64,000 nt of DNA, taken from positions 62,001 to 126,000 of the forward strand of contig JAYQIC010000001.1 of NCBI GenBank assembly GCA_038141425.1. Direction: 5' to 3'. A program made the translations under genes and the position numbers. Shown here in pieces: positions 53,616-62,381 of this stretch (positions within the stretch are counted from its first letter, which is position 1; every line of letters starts with the position of its first letter). A model generated the notes under the pieces. That model searched no databases and was not told the origin of the DNA. It saw only the letters and a list, made by a program, of their open reading frames with translations. This DNA is from UBA7985 sp038141425 (lineage in GTDB: Bacteria; Pseudomonadota; Alphaproteobacteria; UBA7985).

Positions 53616-54587
53616 CTACCACAGGCCCTGCTGACGACGCTGCGCCATCACGCACAGCCAGTCGTAGGCGACCGTCGCCGCAGCCAGCGCGGTGATCTCC
53701 GCGTGATCGTAGGGCGGAGAAACCTCGACCAGATCCATGGCCACCATATTGAGGCTGCCCAGACCGCGGATCAGCTCCAACGCCTGCCAGCTGGCGAGCC
53801 CGCCGCTGACCGGTGTGCCAGTGCCGGGGGCGAAGGCCGGGTCGAGCACGTCGATATCGAAGCTCAGGTAGACCGGCCGGTCGCCCACCCGCTTGCGGAT
53901 CGCCTCCAGCGTCGCGTCGACGCCGAGGCGGTGGACCCATGGCGCGGTCAGCACCTCGATGCCGACGTCGATATCGTTGTGGGTGCGCAGGCCGACCTGA
54001 ATGCTGTGTTCGACGTCGAGCAGGCCTTCGATAACCGCCGAGAGGAACATGGAGCCGAGGTCGAGCGGACCGCTGCTCTCCCACGTGTCGCACTGCGCGT
54101 CGAACTGCAGCAGCGCCACCGGCCCGTGCTTCTCCGCGTGGGCCTTGATCAACGGATAGGCGACGAAATGATCACCGCCAAAGGTCAGCATCGCCGTGTC
54201 GGTTGCGAGGATCTCCCGGGCATGGGCGGCAATATCATCGGGCACGGTCATCGGCGCGTGGGCGTTAACGGCGCAGTCGCCATAGTCCACCACGGCCAGC
54301 GTGTCGAAGGGATCGAAGCCAAAGGGAAATGAGTTCAGCTCGGCGAGCTGGGTCGAGGCCGCTCGCACCGCCCGCGGGCCAAGCCGGCACCCGGGGCGGT
54401 TGGTCACCGCGCTGTCAAAAGGAATGCCGGAGACGGCGATATCGACGCCCTGCAAATCGCGGCTGTAGCGCCGCCGGGCGTAGGACAGCGTCCCGGCATA
54501 GGTCAGCTCATAAGCCGAGCCCTTGAGCGCGTCCTTGCGCCACGCCTGATCGATGATTTCCGGTGCGCCGGTGGGGGTGTTGGACAT
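53616..54587 (-). CDS. Agmatinase/ureohydrolase-family protein with altered metal site
   Basis: An intact 323-residue member of the arginase-agmatinase family. Conserved elements are VSGIPFDSAVTNRPGCRLGP, LTFGGDHFVAYPLIKAH, YLSFDIDVLDPAFAPGTGTP and PYDHAEITALAAATVAYDW. The usual DAHxD metal motif reads FDAQCDTWE, so a metal-ligand His is Gln, and the following conserved HGTMF reads LGSMF. Both would be substitutions, not frame errors. The protein may therefore bind one metal, act on another substrate, or be inactive. It heads the four-gene operon ending with the helicase. Confidence 0.8.
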   Translation of the reverse strand: MSNTPTGAPEIIDQAWRKDALKGSAYELTYAGTLSYARRRYSRDLQGVDIAVSGIPFDSAVTNRPGCRLGPRAVRAASTQLAELNSFPFGFDPFDTLAVVDYGDCAVNAHAPMTVPDDIAAHAREILATDTAMLTFGGDHFVAYPLIKAHAEKHGPVALLQFDAQCDTWESSGPLDLGSMFLSAVIEGLLDVEHSIQVGLRTHNDIDVGIEVLTAPWVHRLGVDATLEAIRKRVGDRPVYLSFDIDVLDPAFAPGTGTPVSGGLASWQALELIRGLGSLNMVAMDLVEVSPPYDHAEITALAAATVAYDWLCVMAQRRQQGLW

Positions 54588-54763
54588 GCTGTGACGCCTC
54601 AGTTTCTGCAGGTGCGCCTGCGATGGGAGGTAGTCTAGAGCCCGGACAACACCTTAGCAATTGCCGAGAACGTGCCAGACTGAGGCTAAATCAGTCAGCC
54701 GGAACGCAGCGAGGCAGGCCCGGAAATATCGGCCCTGCCCCGGCTGCTTCCGGCCAGCACTCA

Positions 54764-55995
54764 TCAGAGTGCCAGCTGCTCCTTGGCCCACGCCAGCATC
54801 TCGTCGGTGATGCCATCAGCGTCGACGGTCTGACCGGAATTGATCAGGAAAGCGACCAGCGCATCGACCAGGACGTCATCGGTGGTCAGTCCCTCAAGCG
54901 TCTCGAATTCAGACTGAGCGCCGTCGAGTTCATCCAGCGCTGCCTGCAGTTCGATCAGCAACGCCTCTTCTGCCGTCGTCAGATCGGTGAGCAGCTGTTC
55001 CTGCTCGGTCTGGGTCAGGGCCAGATCAGCGATTTCGCCCTCGGCCAGGGCGACCGCATCGTTGACATCATCCAGGCTGGTGGTTGCGGTGGCCTGCTGT
55101 TCTTCCAGTGACGCAATCGTCGCCTGCTGATCCTCGATAGCCGTGTTGAGGTTGGTCAGCGACAGCTCCGCTTCGGCAAGCTCTGCGGTGAGCTGGTCAA
55201 TCAGGTCCTGATCGCTGTTGTCGGCCGTTGCGGCGTCGAGCGCGGCACTGAGGCTGTCGACGGTACCAGCGGCTTCAACCTGCTCATCCAGCGTGGTTGA
55301 CAGGGTCGTTTCCGCCTCGCTCAGAGACGCATCAAGCGACGCTAGTTGGTCGGCCAACGCAGCCGCGTCGCCTTCGAGGGTCGCCAGCGCATCCTCCGCG
55401 CTCAGCAGCTCGGCCAGGGTCTGGGACAGATCGGATGCAGCGTCTTCGATTTCACCGGCAAGCGCATCACTGTCAGCTTCGAGTGCAGCGTAACTTTCGC
55501 CAAGCAGGACCAGCGCCTTTTCGAGCGCTTCCTTGTCCTCGGTATCTTCAAGGAAAGTGACCACAGCCACGACTTTCGGATCGGAGGACTCCCGCAAAGC
55601 GTCTTCATTGCGCTTCAGAGAATTCAGCGACTTCAGCTGGCTGTTGAGATTGGCAACCCGGTCCTTTTCAGACTTGAGGCTGAATTTCGTGCCGCCTGCT
55701 TCCTTAGGCTTCCCTTTCGAGCCGGTTGCGGTCGCGGCATCAGTCCCGGTATCGGCAGAGCCGGACCCGGCACCACTGCTATCCGCCTGCAGCTGCACTG
55801 CCTGCACTGCCTGCACTGCCTGCCTGCACTGCTTGCACCGCTGGCGTTGCCTTTGCCTTTACTGCCGCCAGCGCTTTTTTCCTTGGCCTCCCCGCTCTTT
55901 CCCTGTGCGGCGGCAAGCCCGGTGGGCGCGAGATAAGCCGTTGCGCCAGTCAATACCAGCAGCATCGAGGTGATTATTAGTTTGAGCGTCTTCAT
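54764..55995 (-). CDS. Secreted coiled-coil protein (frameshifted in a short repeat)
   Basis: About 410 residues. A signal peptide (MKTLKLIITSMLLVLTGATA) is followed by a Gly/Ser/Lys linker and then a long coiled coil with repeated acidic heptads (LTAELAEAELSLTNLNTAIE, QQATIASLEEQQATATTSLD, AEEALLIELQAALDELDGAQ). It ends VDADGITDEMLAWAKEQLAL. It resembles DUF or hemolysin-like extracellular coiled coils without a named family. The break falls inside the 9-base repeat at 55793-55835, where an extra four bases occur. The next gene upstream is also a secreted helical protein. Confidence 0.55.
55793..55835. repeat. 9-base tandem repeat in the coiled-coil gene
   Basis: Several copies of CTGCACTGC-type units (coding-strand GCAGTGCAG), encoding QAV-like triplets, with one irregular unit containing an extra GCCT. 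The irregularity shifts the frame between the signal peptide and the coiled coil. Confidence 0.8.
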
Positions 55996-56050
55996 TGCGT
56001 TCTCCAATAAGTCATATCAGGGAAGAAGGGCGGCGGCGCCGCCTGTCACG

Positions 56051-56737
56051 TCAGTTGGACTTCAGGGCGGCCAATTTTGTTGGTTTCGAAGGGGTCAGAA
56101 GTTCAAGAATCTGCGCCGCCGTCGCACTGAACCCGTTGACGGCAAGCTCGTCGGACTTGGTCAGAGCCTCGAGTTCGAGCCCAAGCTCGACCAGCGACGC
56201 CTTTGTTTCCTGCAGGGACATCTTGGCTTCGTGCAACGAGTTCTGCGCCAGCTGCTGTTCCTCGTCCTGCTGTTCGGTCAGCCAGACCCGGGAGCTCAGG
56301 CGCTTGCAGGAGATCTCCAGCGCCGCTTCCACGGCTGAAATCTGATCGAGGCTTGCATTGATTGCGGCGCGGGCCGCCGAACTCTCGATTGCAACGGCCG
56401 CGCTGGCGATCGAGGCCAGCTCCAGAACGTTGGGCCCCTGCGCCTCGCTCAGTGGTGCATTGGCAGACGTCTCGTCTTCATAAGACAGCATCACAACACC
56501 GGCCGGCAGGCCCTCGGCTTCGATGACCTCGAAGTCGGTCAGGCCTTCCCGACTCCTGCGGTTATCCGACCGACGCGTCGCAACGTTGGTGACCTGCGCG
56601 GTTGCTGCCGTGCTGACGAAAGCAATACCCGGTGTAGCGGTTGTCGTTTGAGCCAGTGCAGCCGTTCCCGGAACAGCCAGACTAAGCAGCAGGGCGCCCC
56701 CGATCAGGGCTTCTTTTTTGTTCGCTAGGATATTCAC
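56051..56737 (-). CDS. Secreted helical protein, unknown function
   Basis: An intact 228-residue protein. I chose the GTG at 56735-56737 because a strong GAGGAGG precedes it and it opens a signal peptide (EALIGGALLLSLAVPGTAAL). The mature protein contains a short beta-rich part (FEVIEAEGLPAGVVMLSYED) and a long helix with a Cys (AVEAALEISCKRLSSRVWLT, EEQQLAQNSLHEAKMSLQET). It is probably periplasmic or surface-exposed. With the neighbouring coiled-coil gene it forms a two-gene unit. Confidence 0.6.
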   Translation of the reverse strand: MNILANKKEALIGGALLLSLAVPGTAALAQTTTATPGIAFVSTAATAQVTNVATRRSDNRRSREGLTDFEVIEAEGLPAGVVMLSYEDETSANAPLSEAQGPNVLELASIASAAVAIESSAARAAINASLDQISAVEAALEISCKRLSSRVWLTEQQDEEQQLAQNSLHEAKMSLQETKASLVELGLELEALTKSDELAVNGFSATAAQILELLTPSKPTKLAALKSN

Positions 56738-57059
56738 GACGGCCTCCTCTCCAAGAGCATTGGTGATTCCCCCCAGCCATTTGCTGGTCATATCGATGTC
56801 TATTAATGTTTATGAACTATCTGACGCAATGCCGCTTCAAGCGTCTGTGAAGTGAACTGAAACAACGTGATAATTGACTGTTTTTCATCACTTTTTTCTG
56901 CGCTGAACCAATGAATTACCCAGGCTGATCCTCTAGAAATATGATGGATTTTTGGTGATAAATCTCGGGAAAACAATGAGATGCAAATGGATTCAGACTG
57001 TGTTAAATCGGAGGCAATGGGATATTTAGATCCCTTGAACTGGTGGCGGAGCGTGTGAC
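56738..57059. other. A/T-rich divergent promoter region
   Basis: About 320 bases between two divergent genes. The composition changes here from GC-rich to A/T-rich. There are several runs of T and A (for example around 56880-56970) but no gene. It should contain promoters for both flanking transcripts. Confidence 0.5.
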
Positions 57060-57814
57060 ATGCGGAGCAATTTGGCCGGCCTTGCGATCGGCGTGGTCAC
57101 CCTTCTTGCCCTGTGGCCCCTTTACGACTGGGTGACGAACCGCAGTCAGAAGCAGACCGACGACAGCGTCAGTGCGGGCAGCACCGCTACAACCGCAGGA
57201 TCAGCATCCGATACTGCAGCGGGTGCAACAGTCAGCGGCGAGGCTTTCTACGGTGATGAGAACGATAACACCTTCATCGGTACTGCCGGATCGGACAGCC
57301 TGTTCGGCTTCGCGGGCAACGACAGCCTGACGGGCGCCGCCGGCGAAGACCTGCTCAGCGGCGGCACGGGAACAATAGGTTCACGTTTTCTGACGGGGAC
57401 AGCACGCAAAGCGCAAAAGCCCCCTCGGACTCAGCCTTTGACGTCATCAAAGATTGGACCTCCGGGTCAAACGCCATTGATCACACGGGTGGTGACATCA
57501 TTGTGGGCGGGTCATCGGCTTTTGCCGCGGCGGCGATCGGCGACGCATCAATCAGTCCGGCAGGTCTTGCAACGTTTCACCCGGACGACGATACACTCGT
57601 AGAGCGCCTTGCTGCGACCGAGGCTGACCTATCGCTCGAAAACGGGGCAGAACCCAGAGAATTCGCCTTTTTTCAGCATACAGACGGCAACGCCTACGTC
57701 TTTATTTCAGATGGCAGCGCGGGCCTGACGAGCGGCGACACCTTCATTCAGCTCGAAGGCGCCAGCTCTTTGTCAGCTGCCACCATTACTGATGGTGACT
57801 TGTTTATTGCTTAG
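57060..57814 (+). CDS. Membrane-anchored RTX-repeat protein (frameshifted)
   Basis: About 250 residues. An N-terminal membrane segment (LAGLAIGVVTLLALWPLYDW) is followed by a Ser/Thr-rich linker. Calcium-binding RTX nonapeptides then follow: TFIGTAGSDSLFGFAGNDSL, TGAAGEDLLSGGTG. After a break near 57375 the sequence reads FDVIKDWTSGSNAID, like the C-terminal bluetail domain of serralysin-type proteins, and it ends SSLSAATITDGDLFIA. RTX proteins are normally exported by type I systems, but the N-terminal anchor here is different. Function unknown. Confidence 0.6.
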
Positions 57815-58310
57815 GCCGGAAGGCCAAGCGCTCTGAACGACCTTGCACACTGCGGAAACGGGGCGCTGAGCTGAGGGACAACAGTTAGACCGGTTGGTCT
57901 GATCACAACCCGCTGCCTCAACCTGAACACCCTCTACGGCTTTGAACTCATCACGGCTTTGTGACGCACGCCTCTGGCAGGTCCAGTTCGCCTGACTATC
58001 CATTTTTTCAAAAAAAACCAATATTATCAGCATGTTCGATTCGCCCAGCCTGCCCGCATAAAACATCATTGCAGCAAATATGGCGACGATGCTCTACCCA
58101 TAAGTACATAAGGTTAAATTGAATCACTTTTCTCGACATGTGAATTAAGGTTATCCACATATTAAGCGCCTTACATCCATAAATATGTGCGGCTGATGTT
58201 GCGTCGATCACAAACACGTTAGATCGTCTCTGAGCCCGGCTGCTGCGAAGTATTGGTTCAGCAGTTCAAACAAGCGGGTCGAAAAGCAAAAAAGATTTGA
58301 GAGACACGTC
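57815..58310. other. A/T-rich intergenic region
   Basis: About 495 bases without a gene. The right part (58110-58300) is clearly A/T-rich and contains TTATCCACA-like sequence (58151-58159), similar to a DnaA box. It precedes the pilus-like locus and likely carries its promoter. No hairpin stands out. Confidence 0.45.
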
Positions 58311-59042
58311 ATGAAGTTACTAAGAAACCTGTTCGCAGCTGCAGCGCTTTTAGCAGCTCCAGGGATTGCCGCCGCAAATACGCTCGGAACGTATGAGGCG
58401 ACCAACAGCAAATACGTTATTTTGGGAACAGTCAGTTCCATCCCTGACGACTGGCAATACCCTGACAATCGCCTATTCTTGCTGCGGATATCGGCAACGA
58501 TACCGCAATTAATCGAATTTTGACGGCAAGCGCCGGCGCCTACACGGCCCTCGACATCGACTCCGACTCCATCAACTTCGTGCAAGACGGAACAGTCGGA
58601 CTGCGTGCTAACGGTGCCTTCAGCCTGACGCTGACCATGCCAATGGCAAAGGTCGGTTCGAGCTGTATTCCCGTGTTTGATGCGACGACTTCAGAAGCGT
58701 CGGTTAGTGCCTTCATCCAGATCGAACTTGCTGAGACAGGTGGAAGCACGATCGCGAACTATACGGTCGACGATAAAGTCGAGGGCAGCACGTCTGGTGT
58801 GGTTGCTTCATGCACAGGTGCAGCTGACGGCAACGGATACGTAGACCCTGCAGGAACGCTTGTGATATCCGTAACGCCAACACGGACCACCGTATACTCT
58901 CTGGCAATCGACATTGGGTTCGAGACAGGTGGATCCTTCACGACTAATGGCTCCGCAGCAGACGACGTTTGGTGACAACGGCGAACCTGTCGCTGATGTC
59001 TACACCCTTGGACTTCAGCTCACGGCAGCAAGCACGAACTAA
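58311..59042 (+). CDS. Secreted beta-rich subunit A of the pilus-like locus (frameshifted)
   Basis: About 243 residues. It starts with a signal peptide (NLFAAAALLAAPGIAAANTL). The body reads ILAADIGNDTAINRILTASA, GLRANGAFSLTLTMPMAKVG, SSCIPVFDATTSEASVSAFI, and ends GDNGEPVADVYTLGLQLTAA. The two later secreted genes share CxPxF, an AF-xI strand and the terminal GE-P...Y-L-L strand pattern, so the three are paralogues. They resemble fimbrial or DUF4402-like subunits. Breaks lie near 58480 and 58970. A strong terminator follows, so this is the likely major subunit. Confidence 0.55.
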
Positions 59043-59109
59043 GTCAAATGCCTACCTAATGGTTAGGACTTATAATGTTGAGTTGAAATAAATTACCCAA
59101 AATGCTATG

Positions 59110-59144
59110 GGCTTTCTTCAGATTTTGAAGAAAGCCTTTTTTTT
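59110..59144 (+). terminator. Strong terminator between subunit A and the chaperone-like gene
   Basis: A perfect 11-pair stem (59110-59120 with 59126-59136), a five-base loop and eight T residues (59137-59144). It lies 67 bases after subunit A and only 14 bases before the GTG of the next gene. Confidence 0.9.
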
Positions 59145-59158
59145 GGGTGATTTAAGCC

Positions 59159-60676
59159 GTGAAATTTTTCAATGCCGCACTGGTAAGTGCTGTCTTTTCG
59201 CTCGTGTTTTTTCAAACCGCGTCCGCTCAGGGTTTCGGCGCTTTCCCCATTAGCCAAGCAGTAGAGATCACTGCAGGACGAACATCCTCGCTGAAATTTG
59301 AGCTCTTGAATTTCGGTGAAGACCCAATGACGCTGGACGTCACTCACAGCTATGTGCCGTCACAGCTGACCACCGAGCAAATCAACGCCATCGGAAACGC
59401 CAGACTCCGCAAACTCATGCTGGATCGCCCGTCGGATCATGGCAGCTGGATGTCTATCCCGAGTGAAGTGACAATGCTCAGCGCCGCTGATGGCGAAGCA
59501 ACAGTGCTGGAAATCCCGATAGATGTCCCACTCACAGCGTCCGGCACCGTATCCGGCACAATCATCTTCACCCAACAAACTGACTCGCTCCTTCGCCTCG
59601 CTTACCGCTGCTCCTACGTCCTTAGTGTTGGCAACCGCCCCTTTGTCCGGGACATTGTGGTTGAAAATGTTGAAATTACTCAGGAAAACGGCGCAACCCA
59701 GCTCGAAGCGACGGTCACGAACATCGGAAACGCCAACTTTGACATTGCGGGCGAGTACGCACTGTTTCGCCGGGTTGGCGCGAGGAAAACACCTGTCCTC
59801 AAAGACAGCCTCGAGCCAGCGACGCTCCAACCGGGGCAGCCCACGTCGGTCAGCAACTCTCTGCAGAATGTCCTCGCTTCGGGACTGTACGAAGTCCGAC
59901 TTCTGGCGGAGCTTGATGGGTCGGCACAAAGACCACGCGTGATCGAGTACGAATTCGAGGGCCCATTCGAAGCAGGCGGCCTCATCCAGGGCTCCGAGAT
60001 TTTCGGTGGTCCGAATTTAGCCATCGTCCCGATCGGGCCGCGTGCACGACGCAACGTGCCCTATTTCATTGAAAACACAACCGATAAGCCGGTCACGGTA
60101 GACCTCTCAATCGAAGGTCAGATCGTAGACGGGTTGGGGCTGCAGATTATACCCAATTCACTTTCAATCGGACCGTCATCGACCGGGCGATTCCGAGTGA
60201 TGGCACAGGCCGACGAGAATTTGACTTTGGACGCGCCGTCCAGCGCTCAGCTCATCGCTTCGATCAAAAACCAAGACCAGGTCGAGTTAAAGCACGAATT
60301 CAGCCTTTGGTTCCAAAACTCGAGAGCGGAGCAAAAGTCCGAAATCAGTATTGAGTCGGCGGTGCTCGATGGTCTCTCTGGTACGATCAATTTTGATCTT
60401 GTTAATCGCGGCAGTTTACCAGTGACCCCGATGGGGTCGGTGATGATTTACACGCAGATTGATGAGCCCCTGATCCGCGAGAGCGTTCGGATCAATCAAA
60501 TCATTTATCCAGACCAGCGGATAACAGCCTCCGTTGAGTTGGATGAGGGCCTTCGGGAAGCCTGGACAGATCTCAGCAACATCAGCGACGCGCTGCAGCT
60601 GAATCTTGGCCGAGATGTTTCTCACCCGGCCATGACCGACGACAGCCCCATTGAGACGCGGCTAGAAATCAAATGA
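59159..60676 (+). CDS. Periplasmic chaperone-like beta protein of the pilus-like locus
   Basis: An intact 505-residue exported protein. After the signal peptide (ALVSAVFSLVFFQTASAQ) it begins FGAFPISQAVEITAGRTSSL and KFELLNFGEDPMTLDVTHSY, which resembles the first strands of pilus chaperones and DUF916-like domains. Two more Ig-like stretches follow (VTNIGNANFDIAGEYALFRR; ENTTDKPVTVDLSIEGQIVD). It lacks the length and barrel of an usher. It starts with GTG and overlaps the next gene by four bases. I infer that it stabilises or assembles the secreted subunits encoded on both sides. Confidence 0.5.
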   Translation: MKFFNAALVSAVFSLVFFQTASAQGFGAFPISQAVEITAGRTSSLKFELLNFGEDPMTLDVTHSYVPSQLTTEQINAIGNARLRKLMLDRPSDHGSWMSIPSEVTMLSAADGEATVLEIPIDVPLTASGTVSGTIIFTQQTDSLLRLAYRCSYVLSVGNRPFVRDIVVENVEITQENGATQLEATVTNIGNANFDIAGEYALFRRVGARKTPVLKDSLEPATLQPGQPTSVSNSLQNVLASGLYEVRLLAELDGSAQRPRVIEYEFEGPFEAGGLIQGSEIFGGPNLAIVPIGPRARRNVPYFIENTTDKPVTVDLSIEGQIVDGLGLQIIPNSLSIGPSSTGRFRVMAQADENLTLDAPSSAQLIASIKNQDQVELKHEFSLWFQNSRAEQKSEISIESAVLDGLSGTINFDLVNRGSLPVTPMGSVMIYTQIDEPLIRESVRINQIIYPDQRITASVELDEGLREAWTDLSNISDALQLNLGRDVSHPAMTDDSPIETRLEIK

Positions 60677-61341
60677 ACAAATCCTGGCTTGGCATTGCCT
60701 GCTTGGTTTCTGTTATCACCTGTCCAACTGCTTCCGCTCAAGGCAATAGTAACAACAGCGGCGGTGGTGGTGGTGGTGGTGGTGGTGGAACCGGTCACTC
60801 CATAGAGATTATTCCAGACGCTCCGCAGCTGGCTACGATTACCCCCACGCTTGCGACTATTTCCAATATTCCATTTGAGAGATATTTGATATTTCAGTCC
60901 GATATCGAGCTTATTGGCAACAATAATGACAGAGTGAATTTCAGCATCTCGTATCCTTCCTTGTGTACTTACATTTTTGGTGAATACAGGGCACTGTTTG
61001 TTGGTGAAAGTAGCAACGTAGAAGGTAATGAAACTGGTGTCTTGGCAGGTGTTAGGGTAATAAATCCAGATGGCGCATATATTTACCATCAAAATATTGA
61101 GGGATTTCCCGACTATATTGAGGATTTTTCGAGAGAATGTTCAAATAATACAATCACTCTGACATTTAATAACTTTCGGATTCGAAACCAGTCATCAAAA
61201 AACACGTTTACTATTCAACTCCACTACGACAACAACGGCTCCGTACTAACGTCCTCTGTTGGAACACTTGTTACAGTCGGTGCCGATGGTGAACCGCTAG
61301 CCGGGACTTATAATTTAGATCTGTTGGTTAGTTTGTTGTAA
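60673..61341 (+). CDS. Secreted subunit B with poly-glycine tract
   Basis: An intact 222-residue protein with a signal peptide (GIACLVSVITCPTASAQ), then a run of ten glycines coded largely by eight GGT triplets (60763-60786). The body is beta-rich (INFSISYPSLCTYIF-like, NTFTIQLHYDNNGSVLTSSV) and ends GADGEPLAGTYNLDLLVSLL, the same C-terminal strand as subunits A and C. The gene is notably A/T-rich compared with the rest of the window, which suggests recent acquisition. Translation is coupled to the chaperone-like gene (ATGA). Confidence 0.6.
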   Translation: MNKSWLGIACLVSVITCPTASAQGNSNNSGGGGGGGGGGTGHSIEIIPDAPQLATITPTLATISNIPFERYLIFQSDIELIGNNNDRVNFSISYPSLCTYIFGEYRALFVGESSNVEGNETGVLAGVRVINPDGAYIYHQNIEGFPDYIEDFSRECSNNTITLTFNNFRIRNQSSKNTFTIQLHYDNNGSVLTSSVGTLVTVGADGEPLAGTYNLDLLVSLL

Positions 61342-61370
61342 GGTTGATCGCTCTTGCGGTATGATAAGGC

Positions 61371-62202
61371 ATGAGTGGTTCGCTGAAATCGATACTGGCG
61401 GGAGCCGGCGCAATAGCACTAGCCGTTGGGGGCGTGGGATTAGCAGACGTTAATCTTGGCACCCAGCAGGCTATCGAATGCGTATGCTGTGTTCGGTCAG
61501 CCCGGATCGTCTCTCTCGTCTGCTTCCGCCACAATCGAGTACGTGTCTACATCGGCTGGCTTAGGGTCAGCCGTGGACTCGAATAACATCAGCCTGCAAG
61601 ACAAGGCTCACAGCAAAGACGCGACGTCCTACAGCCTCATTGAAACTGGAACACTACCCCTCCGGACAAACAGCCAGGTTAGTGAAGTTGTGGTGAGCGT
61701 GCCCATGATTTCTCCAGACGGGGTTTCCTGCCTTCCTGCATTCAAGCGAGACGGGGATACGGACAGCGCCGTGACCGCGTTTTTGTCAATTGCCGCCGTT
61801 TCAGGCACATCGACCGTGAGCCAGTTCAGCGCTAAAAACGACCTGACCTCTGGTTCCGTTGTTGTTGAAAACGGCGTCAGTATCTCATGCCCCAGCGCTG
61901 GTGTCGGGACCGGTACAGTGACCTTTGCGCTGACTAGAGCGGGCACCGGGACTTTCACGCTTGTTTTTGACCTAGGCTATGAATTTGACGGTGCACGCCG
62001 CGTGAATGACGGTGCCCTAGAGGTTGACGGCGACGACGGCGAACCCTTCACAGGAACCTATGAATTCACGCTGGATGTCTCTCTTTCGACCGAGAGTGGT
62101 TCAGGCGGGAACCCCTGTGGCGGGAATTGTGGTGTTGGCGTCGGCGGCGGCGGTGGAAACGGCACCCAACCGGAAGGGCGCGGCCGAGGGCTCGGCGGGT
62201 AA
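61371..62202 (+). CDS. Secreted subunit C with Gly-rich tail (frameshifted)
   Basis: About 276 residues. The signal peptide is SILAGAGAIALAVGGVGLAD, after which a break near 61475 leads to AYAVFGQPGSSLSSASATIE. The body aligns with subunit A (PLRTNSQVSEVVVSVPM, GVSCLPAFKRDGDTDSAVTA, TFTLVFDLGYEFDGAR) and has the C-terminal GDDGEPFTGTYEFTLDVSL. It then adds a tail with Cys and Gly runs (GNPCGGNCGVGVGGGGG). That tail is absent from subunit A and could be a surface or anchoring feature. Confidence 0.6.
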
Positions 62203-62381
62203 CAACCCGTTCCTTTATTCTCAATACAGTAGATTCTGATTTGCAGAGGCAGTCCTGAGACAAAAGCCTCAAAATGGGCATTGTGGATAACTGCGGTATA
62301 AAGGTGTGGATCACCACTACGTCTTCTACACGCACTCTGGTACAACGACGTCTTGATGTATGAAGACAGGCGTTCACGAGA

